A stretch of 64,000 nt of DNA from assembly GCA_020741775.1 (NCBI GenBank), contig DYYG01000013.1:1-64000 (forward strand), written 5' to 3'. Below, piece after piece: positions 33,416 through 41,447 of this stretch; position 1 is the stretch's first letter, and the number at the start of each line of letters is the position of its first letter. The notes below the pieces were generated by a model, which worked only from the letters and a program-made list of their open reading frames with translations, made no database searches and was not told the origin of the DNA. The position numbers were made by a program, and so were the translations under genes. This stretch comes from Methylorubrum populi. GTDB lineage: Bacteria > Pseudomonadota > Alphaproteobacteria > Rhizobiales > Beijerinckiaceae.

Positions 33416-33994
33416 TCAATTCCCGCCGACGACCCGCAGATGCGGACGCCCACGGTCGGAGCCGTCGTCGGAGGAGCCGGCGGTGGCTTTGCCCTTGCGG
33501 CTTCCTTCCTCGAAGGCGCGCAGGGCGGCTCGGCCGCGACCGAGCCGCGACATCAGGGTGCCGATCGGGATCCCGAGCACGGCCGCCGCGTCGGCATAGG
33601 CCATGCCCTCCAGGGTCACGAGGTGGAGCGCGGCGCGCTGCTCTTCCGGCAGGCTCTCGAAGGCCTTCCGGATCTGCATCAGCCGCACCTGCCCCTCCTG
33701 GGCGGGCAGAGCCACCTCCTCGGAGAGCTGCACCAGCACGTCGGCGTGACGCGCCTCGACCCGTTTGCGGCGCTGCTCGTCAATGAAGACGTTGTGCAGC
33801 ACCGTCATCATCCAGGTGCGCAGGTTGGTATCGGGCCGGAGGCTCGCACGCGATTCGAGCGCGCGGACCATGGTATCGTGGACGAGGTCGTCCGCTTTGA
33901 GCGAATCCCGCGTCAGCGACCGGGCATAGCGCCTCAGGGGCACCAGCAGGTCGACGATATCGGAGCGTTTCGAGCGCGTTCTATCGAGCACCAT
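33416..33994 (-). CDS. ECF-type RNA polymerase sigma factor
   Basis: A 192-residue extracytoplasmic-function sigma factor. Region 2 (about 15-80) includes ADDLVHDTMVRAL and LRTWMMTVLHNVFID; region 4 (about 115-165) includes LPEEQRAALHLVTLEG and the helix-turn-helix IPIGTLMSRLGRGR. A basic and Ser/Asp-rich tail of about 25 residues follows. It is the first gene of a two-gene unit with a membrane anti-sigma factor (gap of 85 bases from the chosen start). Target promoters cannot be deduced from this window. It lacks the EcfG context (no PhyR); the NepR-like gene at 47142 is 13 kb away. Confidence 0.9.
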   Translation of the reverse strand: MVLDRTRSKRSDIVDLLVPLRRYARSLTRDSLKADDLVHDTMVRALESRASLRPDTNLRTWMMTVLHNVFIDEQRRKRVEARHADVLVQLSEEVALPAQEGQVRLMQIRKAFESLPEEQRAALHLVTLEGMAYADAAAVLGIPIGTLMSRLGRGRAALRAFEEGSRKGKATAGSSDDGSDRGRPHLRVVGGN

Positions 33995-34168
33995 AAACCG
34001 TCAACGTCTCGTCGGCGGCTTTAATCCGCCCAATCCGCCCGACCGCAAAAAAATCGCGAAAATTTTTCGGGCGATGCTTCGCAGGCCTGTACGGTCGGCC
34101 CGGCGCAGGGACGGATGCTGTCCCCGAACGGATACGATTGAATACGGTATTCAGAGATCCGACAAGAC

Positions 34169-34205
34169 AAAACCCCGGCCGGATCTGAGATCCGGCCGGG
34201 GTTTT
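34169..34205 (-). terminator. Strong intrinsic terminator of the L,D-transpeptidase gene
   Basis: A perfect 17-bp stem (34169-34185 with 34189-34205) with the 3-base loop TGA. The outer ends are AAAA and TTTT, giving a T-run in either direction. It lies 53 bases after the L,D-transpeptidase stop and 174 bases ahead of the sigma gene, so it isolates the two units. Confidence 0.9.
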
Positions 34206-34257
34206 CACGTCGTGACCCTGTCGCTGCGCCAGCCCGGTGGAGCCGGCTGAAGCGGTC

Positions 34258-35568
34258 TCAGTTCTCCTCGTCGCCCGGCTCGAACACCTCCGGCCGGGTC
34301 GAGGCGGCGCTGGCCACCGGCGTCGGCGCCTCGATGGTCGAGGGCACGTTCACGCCGTCGCGCTTGTAGATGTCGTCGCGGAACTGCACCGTGCCGTCCG
34401 GGGTCGCCCAGGCGGTGATGTAGGTCCAGTAGACCGGCACCGGCTGGCTCAGGGTCGCGTCGATGCGCTGGCCGCTCTCCACCGCCTGCTCGACATGGGC
34501 GCGATCCCAGCCGGGCGTGTCCTTCAGGAGCCACGTGATGTATTCGCGCACGTTCTGCACGCGCACGCAGCCCGAGGAGATGAAGCGGAAATCGTCGCCG
34601 AACACGCCACGGCTGTTGGTGTCGTGCATGAACACGCCGTAGGGATTCGGAATGTTGATGCGCACGACGCCCATCGAGTTGAAGTCGGCGCCCGAATCCT
34701 GGCGGTAGGTGTAGCGGGTGCCCTCGTCCGAGTTCCAGTTCACGGAGCGCGGCGAGATCTCCTGGCCACCCGAGAGGATGCGGATCTTGTTATCCGTGAG
34801 GTAGTTCGGATCCTTCTGCATCTTCGGGATCAGGTCCTTCTTCACGATGGAAGCCGGGACCGTCCAGGTCGGGTTGAAATTGATCTGCGTCGCCTTGGTG
34901 TTCATGATCGGCGACTGGCGGTCGATCTTGCCGACGCCCGCGGCGTGGAGCGTCACGACCTGACCGTTCTCCACCGTCTGCACCAGGGCGGCGGGGATGT
35001 TGGTGATCACGAAGCGCCGGCCGAGATCGCCCGAGTAGGAGCGCAGGCGGATCACGTTGGTTTCGAGCTGGCGCAGGCGGATATCGGCCGAGACGTTCAT
35101 CGCCGCCTGGGTCGCCGGGCTCATCTGGCCGGTCTGGGACAGGCCGTGGCGGGCCTGGAAGCGCTTCACGCCGGCCGAGACATAGGAATCGTAGACGCCG
35201 GAGCTGCCGGCATTGGCGTCGAGATCCCCCGTCACGATCAGGCGCTGGCGCAGGGCCGCCACCGCCGGGCCGCGGGAGCCGACCCGCAGGCCGGCCGCGC
35301 CGGAAACCGGCTGCCAGCCGCCGCGAGAGACGATGGCGCGATACTTCTCGACCATCGCCTCGGTGGCCGCCACCGTCTCGGGCGAGAGGATCGGCGTCGA
35401 GGAGCGATGCACCTGCATCGTGGTGGGCGAGGAGTAATCCTGCGCCCACTCGGCCTGGGCGAACCCGGCATCGCGCGCGAGCGCCGAACCGGAGAGAAGC
35501 GTCGCGGCCGCCAGGGCGGCGGCGAGGGGACGGGCGAGGGGGCGGGTGGCGCGCGCGGTCTGCAGCAT
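34258..35568 (-). CDS. Periplasmic L,D-transpeptidase with peptidoglycan-binding domain
   Basis: A 436-residue L,D-transpeptidase of the YcbB/LdtD type that forms 3-3 cross-links in peptidoglycan or attaches proteins to it. The signal peptide is about 1-31 (ARPLAAALAAATLLSGSALA). A peptidoglycan-binding domain lies around 95-160 (LRVGSRGPAVAALRQRL; YDSYVSAGVKRFQARHG). The YkuD catalytic domain has FMHDTNSRGVF (His) and the SSGCVRVQN motif with the catalytic Cys. The tail after VPVYWTYITAW is Pro/Glu-rich. The ATG at 35568 starts a perfect signal peptide; an upstream in-frame start would add 22 residues. It is a lone gene, closed by a strong terminator. Confidence 0.92.
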   Translation of the reverse strand: MLQTARATRPLARPLAAALAAATLLSGSALARDAGFAQAEWAQDYSSPTTMQVHRSSTPILSPETVAATEAMVEKYRAIVSRGGWQPVSGAAGLRVGSRGPAVAALRQRLIVTGDLDANAGSSGVYDSYVSAGVKRFQARHGLSQTGQMSPATQAAMNVSADIRLRQLETNVIRLRSYSGDLGRRFVITNIPAALVQTVENGQVVTLHAAGVGKIDRQSPIMNTKATQINFNPTWTVPASIVKKDLIPKMQKDPNYLTDNKIRILSGGQEISPRSVNWNSDEGTRYTYRQDSGADFNSMGVVRINIPNPYGVFMHDTNSRGVFGDDFRFISSGCVRVQNVREYITWLLKDTPGWDRAHVEQAVESGQRIDATLSQPVPVYWTYITAWATPDGTVQFRDDIYKRDGVNVPSTIEAPTPVASAASTRPEVFEPGDEEN

Positions 35569-35860
35569 CGATCCGGGGCTCTGGATGGAAGGTGCGGTCG
35601 GTGGGCCTGGCCGGAAACCACGGTGCGAAACCAAGTTTCGGCCAAGTCCTCGTGCCGCGGTTGTTGCGGTCTCGTGGTTAAGAAGCCATGCCGTTCCGGG
35701 CCATATTGTGGCGCCCGGGTGTGGCGGCGCACGCCTCGCTCGCGCAGAACAGACGTCCTGTGGGCCTCAGGGAGCCGGCAGGTGCGGTGGCATGGCGCCC
35801 CCTGGCGCCCCTCAGGCTCCCTATCGAAGCGATGCGAAGGGGCGTAAGGCTCGCCCCGCC

Positions 35861-36262
35861 ATGCCGACCACACGCCGCGACCGGAACGGGGGAACGCCGC
35901 GCTTCGCGCGCGCGCTCGCATCCGTGGTCGCCCTCTACGCGCTGGTGCTTCAGGCCCTGCTCGGCGGCATCGCGGCCCTGCCCGTCGCGGATGCACCGGC
36001 CTTCCTGTGCGCCCAGATCGGGGCTCAGGTCGGGGGCGAGACCGCCGCCCCGGACCGGCATCCGGCTCCGGATGCCCACCACGCCGGCTGCTGCACCGCC
36101 GCGAGCCATGCCCCGGTCGCCGCGCCCCCGCCTCCCTCCGCGAGCGGGCCGGCATGGCCCGAGGCCGCCGCCTCCCATGCGACCTGGCTCGCGCCGCATC
36201 GCCGAATCGCCCGTCCGCCCCCCTTCACTTTGGCCCATGCCAGGGCCCCTCCGGCCGCCTGA
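35861..36262 (+). CDS. DUF2946-type small membrane protein, copy 1
   Basis: A 133-residue protein with an N-terminal hydrophobic segment (ASVVALYALVLQALLGGIAAL, about 25-45) and then His/Cys-rich sequence (APDRHPAPDAHHAGCC) and a Pro/Ala-rich tail. The pattern of one membrane segment plus a His-x3-Cys-Cys site is that of DUF2946 proteins, commonly found beside copper genes. A second copy follows at 38752 with similar LYALxLQAxLG and GHxxxxCC patterns; the two bracket the copper-protein genes. Function is inferred to be metal related. Start at 35861 has a GGGGCG-type upstream; there is no good alternative. Confidence 0.65.
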   Translation: MPTTRRDRNGGTPRFARALASVVALYALVLQALLGGIAALPVADAPAFLCAQIGAQVGGETAAPDRHPAPDAHHAGCCTAASHAPVAAPPPPSASGPAWPEAAASHATWLAPHRRIARPPPFTLAHARAPPAA

Positions 36263-36312
36263 CGCGCCCGCTCCTCCAGCGATTCCCGCTCTCAGACACC
36301 GGATATTCCCAG

Positions 36313-37302
36313 ATGCGTTTTCCCGTTTCCCGCGCCCTCTCCCGCGCTGCCCTGCCGCTCGTCCTGATCGGTCCCGCATTCATCGGCACCGCCGCGGCCC
36401 ATGCCGTGCTGGAGCGCAAGGAGGCCTCGCCCAACGCGGCCTATCGCGGCGTCGTCCAGATCATGCATGGCTGCGACGGCCGGCCGACCACCCGCGTCAG
36501 CGTCACCATTCCCGAGGGCGTGACCGGCGCCAAGCCGATGCCGAAGCCCGGCTGGGAGATCGCCACGGTCAAATCCGCCTATGCCCGCAGCTATCCGTCC
36601 TTCCATGGGCAGGTCTCGGAGGGCGTGACCCGGATCACCTGGAGCGGCGGCAGCCTGCCCGACGATCAGGTCGACGAGTTCACCTTCTTCGCCCGCGTCT
36701 CCGACAGCTTCGCGCCGGGCGCCACGATCTACTTCCCCGTCGAGCAGGATTGCAGCGAGGGTGGTTACCGCTGGAGCGAAATCCCGGCCGAGGGCCAGGA
36801 CGCGAAGGCGCTGAAGGCTCCGGCCCCGGCGGTGCGGATCGTCGCCGCCAAGGCGGCGGCACAGGCACCCGCCGCCCCCGCCGCCTTGGCCGGGGCGATC
36901 GCCATCGAAGGACCCTGGCTGCGGGCGACCCCGGGGGGCGCGACCGTCGCCGGCGGCTACGTCACCCTGCGCAACACCGGCACGGAGCCCGACCGCCTGA
37001 CCGGCGCCGCGATCCGCCAAGCCGGTCGCGGCGAGATCCACTCGATGACGACGGAGGGCGGGGTGATGAAGATGGCGCCCGTCGAGGGCGGCCTCGCCAT
37101 CGCGCCGGGGACGAGCGTGGCGCTCAAGCCCGGGGGCCTCCATCTGATGTTCCTCGACCTGAAGGAAGGGTTGAAGGCGGGCGACACCGTGTCAGGCAGC
37201 CTGACCTTCGAGCGGGCCGGCACGGTGCCGGTGACCTTCACCGTCGCGCCGATCGGCGCGCAGGCCCCCGCCTCCGAGGCCGGCGGCCACCAGCATCACT
37301 GA
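36313..37302 (+). CDS. YcnI (DUF1775)-PCuAC fusion, periplasmic copper-binding protein
   Basis: A 329-residue secreted fusion. The signal peptide (about 1-29, ending GTAAA) would leave His at the mature N-terminus (HAVLERKEASPN), as in YcnI, where this His with a nearby Glu forms a one-histidine copper site. The DUF1775 domain (about 30-175) includes ITWSGGSLPDDQVDEFTFFAR and CSEGGYRWSEIP. An Ala-rich linker leads to a PCuAC domain (about 205-320) with the H-x2-M and H-x-M type ligands in EIHSMTTEGGVMKMAP and GLHLMFLDL. The tail ends GGHQHH. The two families are usually separate neighbouring genes, so a direct fusion is notable. It probably scavenges or delivers Cu for oxidase assembly together with the SCO protein. 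Confidence 0.82.
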   Translation: MRFPVSRALSRAALPLVLIGPAFIGTAAAHAVLERKEASPNAAYRGVVQIMHGCDGRPTTRVSVTIPEGVTGAKPMPKPGWEIATVKSAYARSYPSFHGQVSEGVTRITWSGGSLPDDQVDEFTFFARVSDSFAPGATIYFPVEQDCSEGGYRWSEIPAEGQDAKALKAPAPAVRIVAAKAAAQAPAAPAALAGAIAIEGPWLRATPGGATVAGGYVTLRNTGTEPDRLTGAAIRQAGRGEIHSMTTEGGVMKMAPVEGGLAIAPGTSVALKPGGLHLMFLDLKEGLKAGDTVSGSLTFERAGTVPVTFTVAPIGAQAPASEAGGHQHH

Positions 37303-37410
37303 CGGGGCCCTGCCCCGCGCCAAAGGACCGCCGCCGCCTTCGCGGCGGTCCGCCTCCCGCTTCCTGGGCGACCAGCCCGTTTCCTCTTCTCTCCGACCGG
37401 AGACACGACC

Positions 37411-37944
37411 ATGCGTCATCGCGCTTTCACGACCGCCGGCCTCCTGCTCAGCCTCGGCCTCGCCGCCCTGGGCCCGGCCGACGCCCATGACTACACCGCC
37501 GGCCCGCTCAAGATCGGCCATCCCTGGTCGCGGGCCACGCCCGGCGGCGCCAAGGTCGCGGGGGGCTACCTCACGGTCACGAATACCGGCACGGAGCCCG
37601 ACCGGCTGACCGGCGGCTCGCTCGAGGCCGCCGGGCGGGGGGAGCTGCACACGATGTCGATGGAGGGCAATGTGATGAAGATGGCGCCCCTCCCCAACGG
37701 CCTGGACATCGCCCCCGGCAAGACGGTGACGCTCGCTCCCAGCGGCAACCACCTGATGTTCCTGGAGCTGAAGACACCGCTGAAGCAGGGCGAGCGGGTG
37801 AAGGGAACGCTGACCTTCGAGCGGGCCGGCACCGTCCCGGTGGAGTTCGCCGTCGAGAGCCTCGCCGCCAAGGCGCCGGCCGGCGGGGGCGCGAGCCAGG
37901 ATCGTTCCGGACACGATCACACGGGCCACGACCATGGCCACTGA
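37411..37944 (+). CDS. PCuAC-type periplasmic copper chaperone
   Basis: A 177-residue secreted PCuAC protein. The signal peptide (about 1-25, ending GPADA) precedes a mature HDYTAGPLKIGHPW. Copper ligands lie in ELHTMSMEGNVMKMAP and NHLMFLEL. The domain is very close to that of the preceding fusion: RATPGGAxVAGGYxT, NTGTEPDRLTG, VMKMAP and LTFERAGTVPV are shared, so a tandem duplication is likely. The tail is Gly/His-rich (DRSGHDHTGHDHGH), a further metal-binding feature. The ATG follows GGAG. The stop overlaps the SCO start by 11 bases. In alphaproteobacteria such proteins deliver Cu to cytochrome oxidase (CuA/CuB) assembly. Confidence 0.88.
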   Translation: MRHRAFTTAGLLLSLGLAALGPADAHDYTAGPLKIGHPWSRATPGGAKVAGGYLTVTNTGTEPDRLTGGSLEAAGRGELHTMSMEGNVMKMAPLPNGLDIAPGKTVTLAPSGNHLMFLELKTPLKQGERVKGTLTFERAGTVPVEFAVESLAAKAPAGGGASQDRSGHDHTGHDHGH

Positions 37945-38569
37945 CCCCCGGCCGACGCCCCCCGCCCCGCAGCGGGGGAGCACCCTGATCCTCATCGCCT
38001 TCGCCCTGGCCCTGGTCGGCATCATCGGGGCGACGGTCGCCTTCCTGCCGCGGGGAGACAGGCCGGCCAGCCTGTCGGTGGTCGGCGGTCCGTTCCGGCT
38101 CGAATCCTCGAAGGGCGGCGTGGTCGATGCGCAGGCGCTGAAGGGCAAGCCCTTCCTCGTCTTCTTCGGCTTCACCCAATGCCCGAATGTCTGCCCGACG
38201 ACGCTCGCCGATCTCGGCAGCCTGCTCGACGAGTTCGGGGCGCGGGGCGGCGATCTCCAGGCCTATTACATCACCCTGGACCCCGAGCGGGATACGCCGG
38301 AGGTGATGCGCGAATACATGGCCTCGTTCACCGACCGGATCACCGGGTTGACCGGAACGCCGCAGGAGATCGAGCGGGTGGCGCGGGACTACCGCGCCTT
38401 CGTGAAGAAGGTGCCGCTGCCGGGGGGCGACTACACCCTGGAACACACGCTGATGGTCTACATGATGGACCGCAACGGCGGCTTCGCCGGACCGCTCGAC
38501 CTCAATGCCGGGCATCCCCTCGCCCTGGAGCAGCTTCGAAAACTGGCTTCCGGCGGCCGGACCACCTGA
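37934..38569 (+). CDS. SCO1/SenC copper-insertion protein
   Basis: A 211-residue membrane-anchored thioredoxin-fold protein for copper delivery to the CuA site of cytochrome c oxidase. The membrane anchor is about 18-40 (LILIAFALALVGIIGATVAFL). The copper ligands are the two cysteines in FTQCPNVCPTT and the histidine in YTLEHTLMVYMMD. It overlaps the PCuAC gene by 11 bases, and both contribute to CuA maturation in other bacteria. The intergenic repeat begins eight bases after the stop codon. Confidence 0.92.
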   Translation: MATDPRPTPPAPQRGSTLILIAFALALVGIIGATVAFLPRGDRPASLSVVGGPFRLESSKGGVVDAQALKGKPFLVFFGFTQCPNVCPTTLADLGSLLDEFGARGGDLQAYYITLDPERDTPEVMREYMASFTDRITGLTGTPQEIERVARDYRAFVKKVPLPGGDYTLEHTLMVYMMDRNGGFAGPLDLNAGHPLALEQLRKLASGGRTT

Positions 38570-38577
38570 CACGGGAA

Positions 38578-38676
38578 CCGCTTGATCGAAGCGGCTCCCA
38601 TGTCGGCAAGCCCGCGCGGCGCTTGAGCGAAGCCCAGATCCGCCATCCCGAAGGGATCGAACGGATCCGGTATGAC
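38578..38676 (+). repeat. Structured intergenic repeat, copy A
   Basis: About 99 bases related to 60405-60499. Elements shared in order: a small hairpin (CCGCTT-GATCG-AAGCGG here), the core AAGCCCGCGCGG, a TGAGCGAAG segment, then a second hairpin with an inner stem around CCCGAAGGG and an outer stem ATCCG/CGGAT, ending GGTATGA. Roughly three quarters of positions match copy B. It lies between the SCO gene and DUF2946 copy 2 and contains no coding signal. Confidence 0.75.
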
Positions 38677-38751
38677 ACGGCCTCCGGCCGATCACGAATG
38701 CCGATCACGAATGCGTTGACGCCCGCTCAAGCTTGGCCATAGGTGACCGGC

Positions 38752-39135
38752 ATGCGTGGGTGCTTGCCGGGATGGTCCGCTTGCCGCGCGGTCATCGCCG
38801 TGGCCGTGCTCTACGCGCTCGCCCTGCAGGCCATCCTCGGCACCGCCTCCCTCGCCGGAAGCGTGGGCCAGGAGGCGAGCCTCGTCCACGTTCTCTGCGC
38901 TCCCGAGGCGGGCGAGGCCGACGGCCGTTCCCAATCACATCCGGGACATGGCCATCTGCCCTGCTGCCAGGCGGCGCAGATCCTCGCGAGCCTGGACGCG
39001 CCGCAACCCGTCAGCACCGCCATCGCATGGCCGTCGACGCGGGTTCTGCGGGTCGCGTGGCGGCCCGAGATCACGGCGCTGCCCCGTGCCCCGCCGGGCA
39101 CCCGCCCAAGTGCCCGCGCCCCACCCGTCGTCTGA
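38752..39135 (+). CDS. DUF2946-type small membrane protein, copy 2
   Basis: A 127-residue protein with a membrane segment (VIAVAVLYALALQAILGTASLAG), a Cys/His site (HPGHGHLPCCQAAQI) and a Pro/Arg-rich tail. It is a paralogue of the 35861 protein: LYALxLQAxLG, position of the CC pair and length agree. The ATG at 38752 has AGGTGA upstream; a GTG at 38743 would add three residues. The TonB receptor gene starts 45 bases later, so the two could be co-transcribed. A role in copper handling is inferred from the neighbours. Confidence 0.65.
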   Translation: MRGCLPGWSACRAVIAVAVLYALALQAILGTASLAGSVGQEASLVHVLCAPEAGEADGRSQSHPGHGHLPCCQAAQILASLDAPQPVSTAIAWPSTRVLRVAWRPEITALPRAPPGTRPSARAPPVV

Positions 39136-39180
39136 TCGATCGCCCCTTCCCGATCCTTCAGACAACGGACCTTCCTCGTC

Positions 39181-41319
39181 ATGCCTTCCCTTCACCGGGC
39201 CGTGCCGCGCGCCGCCCTGTCATCGCTCCTGCTCGCCTCCAGCTCAGGCCTCTTCACGCCGGCCCTCGCCCAGGCGCCCGAGGGCGCGACCACCCTGTCC
39301 GAGATCAGCGTCGCCGGCAGCGGCGGCGCACCGAGCCCGGCGGAGCGGGCCGGCTCCCTCACCGTGCCGAGCGTGGCCGCCCAACGGGCAGCGGTGAACG
39401 CGACCGTCGGCTCCGTCGCCTTCGTCGATGCCGCCTCCTTCCGGAACCGCTACGCCAACACCGTGCGCGACGTGCTGAAGGACGTCCCCGGCGTGTTCGT
39501 GCAGGAGCGCTACGGCCAGGAGATGCGGCTCTCGGTCCGCGGCTCCGGCATCGCCCGCGGCTTCCACGTCCGCGGCATCGAACTCTTGCAGGACGGCATC
39601 CCGCTCAACCTCGCCGACGGCAGCGGTGACTTCTACCAGATCGATCCGCTGAGCCTGCGCTCCGTCGAGGTCTACAAGGGCGGCAATGCCCTCACCTTCG
39701 GCGCGACCACGCTCGGCGGCGCGGTGAACTTCGTAACGCCGACCGCCTACACCGCCTTCGCGCCGAACATCCTGCGGATCGACGGCGGCAGCTTCAACAC
39801 GATCCGCGAGCATTTCCAGTTCTCGCGCATCGCCGGCCCGGCCGATTTCCTGATCTCGGGCACGCTGACCAATTCCGACGGGTATCGCGATCACGAGACC
39901 CAGCGCACGCGCAACTTCAACGCCAATCTCGGGTACAAGCTGGCACCGGGCGTCGAGACACGCTTCTTCGTCGGCTTCTACGACACCGACCAGAAGCTGC
40001 CCGGCACGCTGTCGCTGTTCGACGCGCTCAACAATCCCCGCATCGCCAACCCGACGGCGATCAGCGGCAACCAGTCGCGCAAGGTCACCACGGAGCGCAT
40101 CGCCAACCGCACCTCATTCGAGCTCGATATCGGCCGGCTCGACATCGATTCCTGGGCGATTCACAAGAACCTCTACCACCCGATCTTCCAGGTGATCGAC
40201 CAGGACGGCTGGACCTACGGCATCAGCCCGCACTGGGCCGGCAGCTTCGACATCGCCGGCTACCGCAACGATCTGATCTTGGGCCTGAGGGCCTTCGCGG
40301 GCGTCAATCAGGCGCTGCAATTCGCGAATGTCTCGGGACTGCGCGGGGCGCAGACGCTCAACGCGCTCCAGAGCGCCTCGAATTACGAGGCTTATGCCGA
40401 GAACCGGTTCTGGTTCCTGCCGGACGTGGCGCTGATGACCGGCGCCAAGCTGTTCTCCTCGAACCGCACCTACAGCAACAAGGGCGGGCTGCCGGCGAGC
40501 CCCACGGCACGCTTCGGCAATGTCACCTACGACGGCATCAATCCGAAGCTCGGCCTGCTCTGGCAGCCGCTGCCGGACATCCAGGTGTTCGGCGACGTCA
40601 CCCGCTCGCGCGACGTGCCCGACTTCTCCGACCTCGCCCAGACGAACACGCTGGGCACCACCTTCGTGCCCCTCGAAGCTCAGCGTGCCTGGACCTACGA
40701 GACGGGCACCCGCGGCCGCATCGACCGGCTGGCCTGGGACGTGACGCTCTACCGGGCGGAGATCCGCGACGCGCTGATCAACTTCACGGTCAATCCGGGG
40801 CTGAACATCCCGGCGGCGACCTTCAACGCGCCGCGCACCCGCCACCAGGGCGTCGAGGCCGCCGTGACCCTCGACCTCGCCCAGGATCTCACCGGCCTCG
40901 GCGACCGCCTCAGCCTGACGCAGATCTGGACCCACAACGACTTCCGCTTCGTCGGCGACCCGGTCTTCGGCAACAACCGGATCGCCGGCGTGCCGGTCAA
41001 CGTCCTGCGCACGGTGCTGGGCTATGCCCATCCGAGCGGGTTCACCCTCGCCCCGTCGGTCGATTGGGTGCCGGAGGGCGCCTTCGCCGACCACGCCAAC
41101 ACCCTGAAGGCACCGGGCTACGCGCTGTTCAACGTCCAGGCGAGCGTCGACTTCGCCAACGGCGCCTCGCTGTTCGTGGATGCCCGCAACCTGACGGATG
41201 CGCGCTACATCTCCGACATCGCGGTGGTAACCAATGCCGCGACCGTCCCGGGCGGGCCGCTGGCGTTCTATCCAGGCAACGGGCGCAGCGTGTTCGGGGG
41301 CGTGCGGGCCTCGTTCTGA
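39181..41319 (+). CDS. TonB-dependent outer-membrane receptor
   Basis: A 712-residue receptor. The signal peptide (about 1-30, ending ALAQ) is followed by TTLSEISVAG, a TonB-box-like element, and the plug domain (about 60-170; VRDVLKDVPGVFVQERYGQEM; RGIELLQDGIPLN; LRSVEVYKGGNAL). The 22-strand barrel fills the rest and ends SVFGGVRASF with the terminal Phe. The FecA/iron-siderophore class is closest by plug motifs (GNALTFGATTLGGAVNFVT). The ligand is unknown. Its place directly after the copper genes suggests a copper complex, but iron is equally possible for the family. Confidence 0.88.
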   Translation: MPSLHRAVPRAALSSLLLASSSGLFTPALAQAPEGATTLSEISVAGSGGAPSPAERAGSLTVPSVAAQRAAVNATVGSVAFVDAASFRNRYANTVRDVLKDVPGVFVQERYGQEMRLSVRGSGIARGFHVRGIELLQDGIPLNLADGSGDFYQIDPLSLRSVEVYKGGNALTFGATTLGGAVNFVTPTAYTAFAPNILRIDGGSFNTIREHFQFSRIAGPADFLISGTLTNSDGYRDHETQRTRNFNANLGYKLAPGVETRFFVGFYDTDQKLPGTLSLFDALNNPRIANPTAISGNQSRKVTTERIANRTSFELDIGRLDIDSWAIHKNLYHPIFQVIDQDGWTYGISPHWAGSFDIAGYRNDLILGLRAFAGVNQALQFANVSGLRGAQTLNALQSASNYEAYAENRFWFLPDVALMTGAKLFSSNRTYSNKGGLPASPTARFGNVTYDGINPKLGLLWQPLPDIQVFGDVTRSRDVPDFSDLAQTNTLGTTFVPLEAQRAWTYETGTRGRIDRLAWDVTLYRAEIRDALINFTVNPGLNIPAATFNAPRTRHQGVEAAVTLDLAQDLTGLGDRLSLTQIWTHNDFRFVGDPVFGNNRIAGVPVNVLRTVLGYAHPSGFTLAPSVDWVPEGAFADHANTLKAPGYALFNVQASVDFANGASLFVDARNLTDARYISDIAVVTNAATVPGGPLAFYPGNGRSVFGGVRASF

Positions 41320-41343
41320 CGGCGACGGATCGCTCTCTTCATC

Positions 41344-41376
41344 GGCCAAGGCTTCGCCTCGTGCGCAGCCTTGGCC
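41344..41376. terminator. Bidirectional terminator-like stem-loop
   Basis: A perfect 10-bp stem (GGCCAAGGCT at 41344-41353 with AGCCTTGGCC at 41367-41376, loop 13) in the 128-base gap between the convergent TonB receptor and OprB-type porin genes. It lacks a T-run on either strand. Confidence 0.5.
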
Positions 41377-41447
41377 TCGCGGCGCTAGCAACAGGACGGA
41401 GATCGGCCGCGCGCCGGACGAGATCCTTCAGGCCGCGAAGGCGTTTC

